This document shows, piece after piece, positions 1 through 10,584 of a stretch of DNA of 64,000 nt (its first letter is position 1; every line of letters begins with the position of its first letter). A program made the position numbers and the translations under genes. The stretch comes from Aspergillus flavus (Eukaryota > Ascomycota > Eurotiomycetes > Eurotiales > Aspergillaceae), in NCBI RefSeq assembly GCF_009017415.1, contig NC_092410.1, positions 3,906,001-3,970,000 of the forward strand, written 5' to 3'. Below the pieces are notes generated by a model. It was not told the origin of the DNA and made no database searches. It saw only the letters and a list, made by a program, of their open reading frames with translations.

Positions 1-343
1 ATTCTGCTTGCTGGCGCACCCAGCGCTCGAAATTTCGCTTGATTTCACTATTGCGCTTGGACCGTAGGAATTCATCAGATTTACACTCGGAGGAAGGAAT
101 ATGCCCGCCACGATATGAGTTCCCGTAAGGCCAAAAGGTAGCGGTCTTAGTGTCCTGCTGGCGAAGATCGACCGTTTGTCTCACTGGTTTCTTGCCAAAC
201 GTTAAAGCCGGCAACATTTGCAACCTATCATGGGTGTTCGTTACATCAATGGGCTTTTGGAGGAGTGTATGGTGAAGCATACACTCTCCCTTATACCGAG
301 TAGTGTTGGTTCGAATTGGTGTGACAGCGGTAGAACCTGCCAT
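1..343 (-). CDS. Partial hypothetical protein, N-terminal part
   Basis: An open frame reads leftwards from an ATG at 343-341 and runs off the window edge (114 codons, no stop). The visible part is basic and polar, with no signal peptide or membrane segment. It contains FWPYGNSYRGGHIP around residues 75-88 and a charged, probably helical tail (KRNSEIKRNFERWVRQQ). I do not recognise the family. The case for a real gene is the long stop-free stretch that remains open at the edge and codon use unlike the surrounding AT-rich spacer. The true start or an intron could shift the boundaries. The C-terminus and function cannot be judged from this window. Confidence 0.45.
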   Translation of the reverse strand, partial: MAGSTAVTPIRTNTTRYKGECMLHHTLLQKPIDVTNTHDRLQMLPALTFGKKPVRQTVDLRQQDTKTATFWPYGNSYRGGHIPSSECKSDEFLRSKRNSEIKRNFERWVRQQAE

Positions 344-1179
344 TGTTAAGGTAGAGAGTATAGACAGAAACGTTTAAGTTAGATTCTTTCCTTTGAGCTC
401 ACAATGACCGTACCAAAGACTGTATATGAATGTTTTTGATCATCCAAGAAGCATAGTAGTGGATCCACGCGAACCAATGGCTGGTCCCCAAAAAGACGAG
501 TCTTAACCATGGTTGAGATCATCGGTCAACGTCTCCACGTCACCATCAGGTCATTTCATAAGATGCTTGAGAGGAAGCTCTTGAGTAGAAATGGTAATGT
601 CATCACTGGCGGTCTGATCGCTTATTTTCACCAGTTAATGTGCAGCATATCTCCGTGGACTATATCATATTGGGACAAGGTTTAGTATCGCCTCTGCCGT
701 GAATAACACGCTTCCCTGAATAACACGCTTCCCTGAATAACACACTTCTTAAATATAGAGTTATCCACGAACGCCAAAGTCTACATGCTGACCCAAAATG
801 ATTGAATATGAGAGAGGCGCTGGCTTTCTTGGTTGCCACGTCGAAGATAACAAGGAAAAGAATAAACGCCATCGGGTCATGTATGGCTGTAAGCGCCTAA
901 ACCTTGAGCTCAAGACTTGGCTGACAGAAGTAAGTATGAAGAGACAAGCAGCACCCCGTCATTTTCCCAGGGCCTCATATCATTCTTAGCCATGTAAGTG
1001 GACTGTTGATATTGAGAGAGTGCTCAGTGCAGCTACGAAGGGGTTAAAGCTTAAATAACGGACAAGCGAAGCAGGAGAAGAATGCAATCGAAAACGGTGA
1101 TGAGCACGTGCCTATGACATGAATGACGATACTAATTAGTTATAAAGAGATCATTTGGACGGTAGCTTAATCGACAAGA
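344..1179. other. Intergenic spacer
   Basis: No convincing gene. This is probably the promoter region of the partial leftward gene at 343. It contains a short 17-bp tandem repeat (701-751, listed separately). The small open frames here have no recognisable content. Confidence 0.5.
701..751. repeat. Minisatellite, three copies of a 17-bp unit
   Basis: The unit GAATAACACGCTTCCCT occurs at 701-717 and again exactly at 718-734. A third, diverged copy follows at 735-751. The tract is too short to suggest a mobile element and most likely arose by replication slippage in spacer DNA. Confidence 0.85.
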
Positions 1180-1482
1180 ATGGTAAAGTGCCTATGTGTC
1201 CAAGGATTGGCAGCACCATCTTCGCCGTTTGCAGGTCGGAGAATACGGGACCTGGATAGTATTTCCGGGGACATCCGAATGGCCCTAGAAGAAGAGGCAC
1301 GGTCCATGATCTATTATGACTTTGTCCCAAGTTATGATCCTTTTTTGCCTCTTCACCATGTTATGGGGCAAACTTGCGATATAATTCTCAGTATCGCTCA
1401 ACTAGTCAATGGAGGTTACACCTGGTTTACCTCGCCAACCAATCCAGAGGTATTGAATCAAGCAGAAAAACAAATCCCTTGA
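1180..1482 (+). pseudogene. Possible fragment of a fungal transcription-factor-like protein
   Basis: A 100-codon open frame has protein-like composition in its second half (residues ~35-95), including DPFLPLHHVMGQTCDI and a hydrophobic helix-like run. The pattern DPxxPLHxx followed by a hydrophobic helix resembles the middle-homology region of some Zn2Cys6 regulators. No zinc cluster is present here or just upstream. The frame ends abruptly, and no splice joins it convincingly to the AtaL-like gene that starts 175 bp downstream. It could be a relic, part of a mis-modelled gene, or a chance open frame. The family link is a weak inference. Confidence 0.25.
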
Positions 1483-1656
1483 CTAATGACTACTCACAAT
1501 CTCCACCCGTTCGGTATTCGGCTGTTGTCGGAGGCCGAGTTGCTGCTGCCTCCGTTTATAACCTGTAGAAGTGATAAATACTACTAATGCTTGCAGGCTG
1601 ATCTATATTCAGTCCTATGCTTCCTCACTACGTCTTTATGTTCATATACACCGACA

Positions 1657-2222
1657 ATGCTCACCCTCAATATCGCTTACACGGAACCAGTGAACAATAG
1701 CTCCGATCCCTCCATACCAGTACTTACCCAAGAGCAAGTCTGGAACGGGCTGAAACTGAAAGCCCGACATCCGCAGGATTTTGTTCCATCTCTAGATGAT
1801 TCCCGAATTCTCGAGGAACGGGACGATGGAACCTATATCGTAAGGGAGGCTCATGTTGCGGCCAATCTCCACGAATCCCCCATGGCTGGAAAATGGGTCA
1901 GAGAAGAATGCCAACTACATGCGCCAGTCAGGGTAAGGCGCCGAGATGCTCAGTGTCCATTTCAATAATTATCCGTCATGGTCTAATGAGATAACAGACT
2001 TATTTCACACTACCGGGAGGATCAGTAGTGGAGAACATCGTATCGATTGGACATGATCAGAACCTTTACCTTACGTTTACTTACGAATGGAAATTGGCTG
2101 ATCTCGAGCCTGGGACAAGTGAGGCAAAGAAGGCTAAAGATGAACATATGAGAATTGCCATATCCTCCGTGCAAGGAACTATCCGAGCATTGAGACAAAT
2201 GGCCGAGGAAGGGACTCTATGA
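1657..2222 (+). CDS. AtaL-like (DUF1857) SRPBCC-fold protein
   Basis: Two exons, 1657-1932 and 1998-2222, are joined by a 65-nt GTAAGG...ACAG intron with a CTAAT branch site, giving 166 residues. The start is the ATG opening MLTLNIAYTEPVN, which matches the usual N-terminus of this family. An upstream in-frame ATG (1591) would add a non-homologous leader. The core contains LTQEQVWNGLKLKARHPQDF, a D-GTYIVRE strand, and after splicing RTYFTLPGGSVVENIV followed by LYLTFTYEW and a C-terminal helix. This is the DUF1857/AtaL profile of the SRPBCC (START/polyketide-cyclase-like) fold. Pfam takes the name from AtaL of acetylaranotin biosynthesis. The biochemical role is unproven, and the fold implies binding of a small hydrophobic ligand. 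It converges on the ABC exporter gene to its right, so it may belong to the same metabolic block. Confidence 0.8.
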
Positions 2223-2704
2223 ACTTTGCGCTGTAAGTGCCGAGACTGCCTCTATAGAACTTGACGATGACAACCATGTTGTTACACCCAATTTCACACG
2301 TGATATTCAAGAATAGTACAAGGTATCAAATACGAAATAGCTGCTTAGAAAGGCTCTGTGTGTAAAGAAACGAAGTGTAGTACCATGAGGGAAGCTGCAT
2401 GGAGACACATAGGACTCTAAACCATCATCGTTCAAAGTACTAACGCGTTGTACTAATAGAAAAAGCACAATCCAGATTGAATCATTATTCTATGAAAGGT
2501 GACAGTAACAGCTAAAACCGATACTAATACAATTCCCAAGAATGCCTTGCTGCTGTCGATCAAAAGAAACCAACTCTATCCCACAGGAACCAAATGAAGG
2601 ACAAAAGGTTGAACTCCTAGACGCCGCCAAAAGAGATCAATAAGAATGAGTAAGAATCTGGAATCCTGCACTCATTACATACAACACATAATGTCACAAT
2701 ATCC
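2223..2704. other. Spacer between convergent genes
   Basis: A 482-bp AT-rich stretch between the 3' ends of the AtaL-like gene (+) and the ABC transporter gene (-). It presumably holds both 3' UTRs and polyadenylation signals. No coding content seen. Confidence 0.5.
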
Positions 2705-5700
2705 CTACTTCGTACCCGTGGCATCCGGATTCTGTAGATGGACGAGTTCGTAGTAGCGTCCCTTCTTCCGGAGGAGTTCCCGGTGCGTACCTGATTCAAC
2801 GACCTCCCCCTGATCTAGCACATATATCAAGTCTGCGCGCTGGATAGTGCTCAGCCGGTGAGCAACTGCGATCGTTGTGCGTCCCCGCGCGGCGGCATCC
2901 AATGCTGCCTGGACCACCTTTTCCGACTCAGAATCTAGCGCGGACGTAGCCTCGTCCAACAGGAGGATTTTTGGATTCCGAATGAGGGCCCGAGCGATGG
3001 CAATGCGCTGTTTCTGGCCACCGGAGAGCATGCCTCCCTTATTGCCAACAATGGTGTTGAAGCCTTGCCTGCAAACTGTTAGTATATCTCCGTCTCTGTA
3101 CCAAAAGGCATGGTGTGGAAAGGCTCACGGCAATGACAATATGAAATCGTATATGTTTGCATCCTTGCAGGCTTTAACAAGAAAATCATCTGTGACATGA
3201 GGTGTGTTGCTCCCTAGCAGGATGTTCTCTCGGATGGTCCCTTGGAACAAAGTCGGTTCTTGGCTAATGAGAGCCAAGTGACTGCGATAGGAAGACATCT
3301 CGAGAGTGATAATATTCTTTCCATCTACGTAAACACCACCTTTGAGGGGATCATAGAATCTCTCCAGCAACGCAATGGTAGTGCTCTTGCCGCTTCCACT
3401 CGCACCCACTAGTGCAACAAATTGCCCTGGCTTGATGGTCAGGTTCAAGTGGCGAAGGATTGGTTGTTCCAAGCGACTGGGATATCGAAAGGAGACATCG
3501 CGGAACTCCACCAGTCCTCGCATGGACGTAACCGGAACTCCTTTGCTCCGAGAAGCATGCATTGTGTCGCTGCTGAACAGACGTTTGAACTCACGGGCAG
3601 CGTGCTTCGCCTTTCCCATATCCGGGGCATGAGAGAAAACCGTTCCAGCGGCTTGGGCCCCAAAGATCACCTCACTGAAGCACACGTAAAATTGAAACAG
3701 GGAATACTCTCCATGACCAAGTAGAGACCCGCCATACCAGAACCCCAACGCCATGCAGAAGAAAGGCAACGCCTGTGAGCTGGCGTAGAGTAAGGACGAT
3801 TTCACAATGGGGAGTATATCACTCTTCAGCTGCCGACGGAGCTGTGCTTGATAGGATTGCAAAGCCTCCGTCTCCATGGTCAAAGAAACGACCGTACGGA
3901 TGGCAGAGGCTGCCTCACAAGCAGAACTAGCTGATTCTTGATATGCTTTCTTGGCCCTTCGTTGGAACCGCTCCAACATCCAAACGCGAACAAATCCACA
4001 CATCAGCAGGGCTGGAACCGCGGAGATGCACACCAGTGCCAACTTCCAGCCTATTACAAGGGCTACCCCCAAGGAAGCCACAAGATTGACAGAGACAATC
4101 AAGATAGTCCCCAATGTGACGCCACTAATGCCAGTTAGTTCTTTGGTCCCCGCGCTCAGAGTGGCTGTTAATGCGCCTGTCGTGTTTTCCTGTTGATCGA
4201 AGAAAGAGATATCCTGGTGCAGCATCACCCGGAATGCTTGACTGCGGGCCCGGTAGACCATCTTTTCGGAACTATATGCAAACAAGGTTCCTTGCACACT
4301 ATACAACACAAGCGACACAATGCCAATCATGAGAAACATGAGGCACCAGAAGTTGGCATCGTGCCGGAGCTTCGGATATTCAAAGGGGGGCAGGCTGAGG
4401 GTGCTGACAGCCTTCGCAAACAGCACAGCCTGCGATGGTTGGATCCCCCCTGCCAGTATAGATGCGCAGAGCCCTAGTAATAAAAACGGCCACTCGGGAC
4501 GGTTGAACGAGGCAAGGAACTTGAACAAAGTCCAGAAAGAATATGCCTCTTCCTTGACCGGCTGCATGAGATGAGATAGTGACATTCTCGACACTGGTCT
4601 TTGTTTCTCCCCAGTGTGCAATCCAATATCGGATGCGTCATCACTGAGGATGCTGTAAATATCGGACTCGTCATCGCCCGGGTAATCTTTGTCGAAGAAG
4701 AAGGTCATTGGGTTATGCTTAGGGGACAAGTTCGTCAATAGCTGGGAATATCTCTTGGAGTATCTCGAGTACCGTTTCTTAATCTGCTGCGCTTCCACCA
4801 TGTCACAATAGATCCCCCGTCGATCCATCAAATGCTCATGCGGCCCTTGCTCAACAATCTGTCCATTGGCAAGAACAATGATGTTGTATGCCTTCTGGAT
4901 TGTGGACAGCCGATGAGCGATGACAATAGTCGTTCTACCCTTAGAAGCCTTGTCAAGCGCTGCCTGAACGAGCTTTTCGGATTTCGTGTCCAAGGCGGAT
5001 GTTGCTTCGTCTAAGAGCAGGATCTTAGGGTCTTTTATGATAGCTCTGGCAATAGCGATGCGCTGCTTCTGGCCCCCAGAAAGCGAGAAGCTCTCGATAT
5101 TTGTATCATAACCATTCGGAAGCGCCATGATGAAGTCGTGCGCATTTGCCATTCGAGCTGCTGCTTCGACTCGCTTTCGGATCTCGTACGTCGATTCCTT
5201 TTCGAATCGAGAGCCAATGATACCATAACGGATATTCTCCGCGATGGTGGTGGCGAAGAGTCTCGGCTCTTGCGACACGAGCGACATTTGCTGTCGCAGC
5301 CATCGGAGATTCAATGTCTGGATATCGTGGCCGTCGAGCATAATGGTCCCCGCGACTGGGTCATAAAACCGCTCAAGCAAGCTGATGATGGTACTTTTGC
5401 CGGACCCTGAGGGACCCACGAAGGCAGTCGTCTTACCGGCAGGAATATAGCAACTCAGGTCATGGGCAACAGTGACCTCGGGTCGCGAGGGATAAACGTG
5501 CCTGATGTTCTGGAGTACAATATTTCCTCGGACAAACTCCAGCGTCTTGCCCTGATCGGACAACGCATCTAAAGGGGATTGACGGTCAATGGTGCTATAC
5601 AGCTTTGATGCTGCCGCCACAGCGTTCGACAGCGCTTGTCCATTGGGGGCCACATTGCCCAGATTATAGGAACCTAGGATGATGGCCATCATGATGGTCA

Positions 5701-6815
5701 GCACATCCCCGGCTTTGATGTTACTGATTCCTTCGACGAGGAAGCGAGACCCCATCCAGAAGCCAAGTCCATAGTTGAGATACATGATGCATAGTAATGC
5801 TCCCACCATGATGGCGAAGATCACTTTTGACTTCATTCCGGGCCCTTCGGCATCCTTGAGATGCGATTCGTACTTCCGCGCCAGTGTTTCCTGAGCATTA
5901 AACGCTGCGACGGTCCGGATGGAGTCAAGGATGTCCTCGGCCATACTGGCGCCACGACCCTGGTATTCCAATGCTTTCTTGCTAAAAATGAGCATGAGGG
6001 TGGAGCAACCACCCATGGTCAACAGCAATGCGAGCAGGCTGGCACTACAGATTAGTGCCAGCTTCCAGTTCTTTATATAGGCGATGATGAACGCCGTCAC
6101 GAACGTCGAAAGCCCGGTCAAGGCTAGGCCGACCTTTTCGGAGATACCGTCTTGAATCAGGTTCGTATCGGCGGTGATCCTCGTTGTGATCTCCCCAGCA
6201 CCAAGAGTGTCGAAGAAGGCAATATTCTGCCTTAAGATAGCCTGGAAGTATTCCACCCGAATCTGCTGTACGACATGGTCGCCGGTATAAATGAAGCCGA
6301 CGGTCGCTAGATAAATCGCGACGAACTCAGCAGCACCCAAGTATATGAAGTAGACCACATTCTCGGTCAGCTCGTGATGGAAGTGATCGTAAGTAATCCG
6401 ATGGGTAGCGATGTCTTGAAAGGTCGACGTCAACCTGCCGAAGAGGACCTGTCATAACTACTTAGTCTTTGTGCTTAGAAGCCAGCGATTACTTTAAATC
6501 GAGGTAGCACTTACCGTGAAGAGAGGTAGTGCTGCACCGCCTGCGATCGCAGCAAGCGCACTGCCGAAGAGAATGGCGACATCCCATCGAGTCGCATATC
6601 GATAGATACCAAAAAAGCCGATTTGCGACACCGGCGTATGGAGCTGTCGATCGAGGACCTCTTCAGCGTGCGAGACAGAGTGACCCGTAGTCGTACTGCC
6701 CGTCCCAGGAGACTGCTTAGATTAATGGGTCAGTGGTAATGCTCTGATAGCGAGATGAGTGCATGGACTCCACCTTTGGGAGCGGCTTCATCAGTATATC
6801 CTTGTCGGACTTCAT
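2705..6815 (-). CDS. Full-length MDR/P-glycoprotein-type ABC exporter (ABCB family)
   Basis: Four exons: 6815-6774, 6712-6515, 6448-3129 and 3068-2705, about 1307 residues, the normal length for fungal ABCB full transporters. The layout is TMD1-NBD1-TMD2-NBD2. NBD1 has Walker [10 protein letters not shown] (about residue 426), signature LSGGQKQ (about 534) and Walker B ILLLDE. NBD2 has Walker [10 protein letters not shown] (about 1096), signature LSGGQKQ (about 1201), ILLLDE and the H-loop AHRLSTI. Both sites keep all catalytic motifs, so both should hydrolyse ATP. The last exon restores the NBD2 signature, split from the main frame by a 60-nt GTGAGC...CAG intron. The 14-codon first exon rests on a weaker GTGGAG donor, needed because stops in the downstream frame exclude a simple upstream start. 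It probably exports hydrophobic compounds at the plasma membrane. The neighbouring P450 and glycosyltransferase suggest a secondary-metabolite or self-protection pump. Confidence 0.93.
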
Positions 6816-8053
6816 GGTGCGAATGGCTCCCAATCTTCACATCTGATGAAATGCCAGGCGGCCATTTCATTTCCAACATCAAACGTACTACCAGCGCAAG
6901 CGATCGTTACGCGGTTGCTTTGCGAGCGTGTCAAGAAACCTTAAGGTAATGCAGCAGCCTCTAGGGCTTTTTGCAGTCCTCCCCGCGTCTTCCACTCACA
7001 CACGCACTTCTTAGCCACCCCACCACTATTACCAATCGACAGCCAATCTTGCAAAAGCTTTCCTGAATTGGGATAGTAAGGGGTCCAGGGTCAGAGTGCA
7101 ATTCCTGACATTGTCTGTCGGGCTATCTCATCACATCATCCCCCGGGTGAGCCCTGAATGGGGTTCAAGTCCCGATATGGGATGGCAAGCTACGGGGTAT
7201 CCTCAGGTGAACAGTGTCTTAATCTTGGGTTCGTCAGATAGATTGCGATTTTCCTTCCTTGCCACCGTAACCCCTTCGGATTCTCGTATAGGTAAGACAT
7301 GCCACCAATTTTCTTGTTCGAAAGCCAGAATTTAGGTATGTGAACTGGCACGTGGAGCGTCCGGTGTTTCATCGCCCTACAAGTACCTTCCGTGAGCAAC
7401 GTGGGGCCCATTATTCGGTATTATATGCCATCGTGCGCTCCCATGTTTCAGAGCATGCACAGATCACCCTCGGTAGAAACGTCGGGCGTTGGGGCTATGA
7501 TCGACAGGAACCGGTAGTATAACCTGCTTGGTATTAAGGGAAATGAACTCAATTCCAGGGTAAACAAGTATAGTCATTTCGGCTCGGAGAATACACCAGT
7601 GCTGGAATTTGAGACTGTTTGAGTGTGTTGGGAAGCTCAACAGCCATGTCTCAAATTTGGGTTCGGTATTAGAGAACGTCCATTCCTGCCGTCCGAGGTC
7701 TGAAATATAGGGCGTTTGACTTAGTTCCCTTTAAGCTTTTCCAATTAAACTGGCGCGAAACATTAATCACAATTTAATCTTATCAGTGGGAACAAGTGCC
7801 GTGTACTAGGAAATTGGACAATGTATGGAAGTGAGAATAGCAATCATGGGACTTCGACTGCCCTAACGGAAGCACTCTCCTGGGTATACAATATATTTGA
7901 CTTTACAACAAAACATTAGGCATAAGCCTGGACCCATGACAAACATAACAGAAACGCCAAGGAGATATAACAGAGTCAGGATATACGGTTAAGATATGAC
8001 AGATCGAAAGACGAAAATAGAAAGAGAGAGAAACAGGGCGAAACATTCGAAAC
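6816..8053. other. Intergenic region upstream of the ABC exporter
   Basis: About 1.24 kb between the ABC exporter start (transcribed left) and the 3' end of the P450. It should contain the exporter promoter. Short open frames overlap on both strands without protein-like features. No repeat or RNA gene is recognised. Confidence 0.45.
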
Positions 8054-9822
8054 TTAGGCCTGCCGTCGTTGATGAAGTTTCACCTTCAGGTCCGGCAATT
8101 CCCAGAAAGCATAGCAGCGACTCTCTCGCTGCCAGTCCTTGACCGTTCCCACGTATTCAGCTTCATAGTCCAAAAAGAAACCAGCTAGGGTTATTTGCAT
8201 CATCTGCTTGGCAAAGTATTTTGCGATGCAGGCCCGACTACCCACCAGGAACGGCTGGACAGCCTCCTTTTTGTCCCTGGACCCGTGCTCTGTCCATCGC
8301 TCGGGAATAAACTCATAAGGTTCGTTGAAGTATTCAGGGTTGTGATGCAGCGCGAACAGTGATGTGCAGATCTCCGTCTGTGATAAATTAAATCCCGCCG
8401 GGCGTTAGTCGGGTCCACACCAGTACAGCGATCTGTCAGAAAACTTACCCCGGCCGGGATGTAGACCCCATCCACATAGGCTCCAGGTGAAACTCGCGGG
8501 CCCCCTAGTGGCACAGGAGGGTAGAGTCTCAAAGCCTCTGTGATGACGGCATTGAGGTACGGCAGCTGTTGAACAACGTCTCCTGAGATGTCTTCTGCCG
8601 AATGGAAGGCGCCCTGCAATTCACGGACCAACTTGGCGTGGGATTCGGGGTGGGTCAAAACGAAGAAGATAACGGCACACAATGCGTTTTGTGTGGTGTG
8701 AAATCCTGCCAACATGATGGCTGAGAAGTTTTCTGCAATCTCAGACTCCGGCAAGCCACTGGTCTCCGCTCTCTCCATTACTTCGACCATTATATCGCGG
8801 CGGGTGTGGGACGCTTTCAATTGTCTGTCATAGTGTAAGACATACGGGGACAGACCGGTAGTGTGGGGGCACTTACTCATGGATCAGCCGCATGCGGGCT
8901 TCTTCGCTACGAAGACGAATACCTTTGCGTAGAAAACGGCGCAGAAGCCATTTCATCACCGTTGGGACTCCTGATCCATCGAACTGATCTCTGATGGTGG
9001 CCCAGTAGAAGATGCGAGGCAACTGGGCGGTCCAAAAGTACGGCTTTCCTCGCTTCAAGCAGCCAAGGGGCTTTCCAAGTAGGACCTCAGAAACCGTATC
9101 AACGGAGTGGCAGTAGAGAAGCTCATTGAGAGATAGAATGGTCTTACTCTCCAATCTCGAGTTAATCACGTCGTGAAGCCGCAGGGTACATTCACGAACC
9201 ACTCCAGCATGTGCTTCCATACTCCCTGGTGTCATTGAAGGACCAAAGAGCTTACGGACAGACGAATGATAGATGGGATCAGAGGCTGTGAAGATATTGC
9301 GCCGTGAGATACTCTTGTAGAAGCCGGTTTTGAGAAATGCAGAGCCCTTGCCAGTACCAGAGCCGTAGATGTTACGCAAAGCTTTGATCGTGTTTGTCGT
9401 CGCTTGGCCGGGGGCGAATCGAGCAATTTTACCTGTAAAGCAATTAGCGTGGAGTCGAAGGCCGCATAGCCCTGTCTCTTACCATACGACTCATGCAGTG
9501 CATGGAAATGATGTGCACTCCGTCCCGATATGAAAGCTAACTTGGTTGCGATCTGTATATATTAGCATCAAATCCTTCGGATTCCCTCATTTGCTCTGGG
9601 AAGGTGACATACACCGCAGCAGAAAATATCAAGGAAGGGCCCCTGAACGCCCTTGATGGTTGGCCCCTTTGGCTGGACCTGCACAAAGAGAATAACGAGA
9701 AAAATGAACTACACAAGTCAGTCACACTGTAGACAGTTGTCACGAATTCATGGACCTCAACATACAAGCACGACCACCAGGGTCGGGTAGGATATCATCG
9801 CAGGGGAGTAGCCCTCGGGCAT
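8054..9822 (-). CDS. Cytochrome P450 monooxygenase
   Basis: Six exons: 9822-9766, 9708-9613, 9552-9483, 9432-8877, 8824-8449 and 8377-8054, giving 492 residues from the ATG at 9822. In-frame alternatives are 9858 and 9798. All junctions are GT-AG and phase-consistent. The N-terminus is a membrane anchor (PTLVVVLFIFLVILF) followed by a KGPTIKGVQGPF linker, so the protein should sit on the ER. Visible P450 landmarks are AGFHTT in helix I, the helix-K ExxR in EALRLYPP, FIPERW of the PERF region, and the heme loop FLVGSRACIA with the thiolate Cys near residue 435. The glycine usually two residues after this Cys is Ala. The C-terminus continues to KLHQRRQA. It diverges from the glycosyltransferase-acyltransferase gene across 762 bp, suggesting co-regulation. 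Substrate is unknown; hydroxylation of a lipophilic scaffold before glycosylation is an inference. Confidence 0.92.
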
Positions 9823-10584
9823 TTGCCCAGAAGGCAGATACAAAGCAACAAACACCATTTTGAGGTCTCTAGCCAACGAGTGAAATTGTAGGATATTTGA
9901 TATGCACAAGCTACTACTAGCCTTTGCGCGAACGAGAGACTTGGTCGGAAGACTTGGAGAACATGGGACCTACGTGAAGGTGATATAGCGTCCTTATCTA
10001 TCCCACAACAATATACAAATCCCCAGTACCCAGAGCCGGTTAATTAGCTTTACGATCTATACGAGCTGGTCTTTTTTTTTTTTTTTATTTTTTTTTTATT
10101 TTATTTTTTCAAGTTTTTGCTTTTCTTTTGTGATTAACTTGTTGCCCCTAGGCTGATAAAGTTTAGCTAGATGCGCTCGAATCAACTCGAGGATCATCAT
10201 ACGATTTGAAATCATACTATGTTCCAAGGGACTGAGTCTCACCAGAAAGATCTAGTTCAAGCTTGATTCTTGGCAGGGAATCCCGATGTTTGGGCTGGTG
10301 GACTCAGAAACCAGAAGGAAGTTTAGGGCCCAAATTTGGTGTTCCGGACATAGCGATCGACGTCAAGTAGCCCTGACCTTAGTTTTGAGTCAATTCGACC
10401 TGGGACTTGGCAATCAACCCTAATCTCAAACAACGTTTTGGATTTCCCCTGTATGTGTTAAGAATTTATTATATATGATCATCTGTCTCAGGGTCGTATG
10501 TCTTCTCTCCTGTAACCCGGGGTTGATTCCTCATGTATTATCTGGAAACCCTGACTTACCTTCTACACTCGTTGTCTTTCCCTC
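9823..10584. promoter_or_regulatory. Shared divergent promoter region of the P450 and the glycosyltransferase fusion
   Basis: A 762-bp spacer separates the start codons of two divergently transcribed genes. It contains a T-rich tract at about 10072-10110, common in fungal promoters. I cannot assign a specific transcription-factor site with confidence. The head-to-head arrangement itself is the evidence for joint control. Confidence 0.5.

Noticed and set aside
7160..7185. A GGTTCAAGTCCC stretch like the T-arm of a tRNA
   Set aside because: The flanking bases do not form the T stem, and no matching D-arm, anticodon arm or acceptor stem could be folded upstream.
9537..9767. Open frame beginning MYVEVHEF as the P450 N-terminus
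   Set aside because: It needs the less likely GTGTAT donor and gives no membrane anchor. The chosen exons use GTATGT donors, give a hydrophobic anchor and keep the conserved proline-rich linker.
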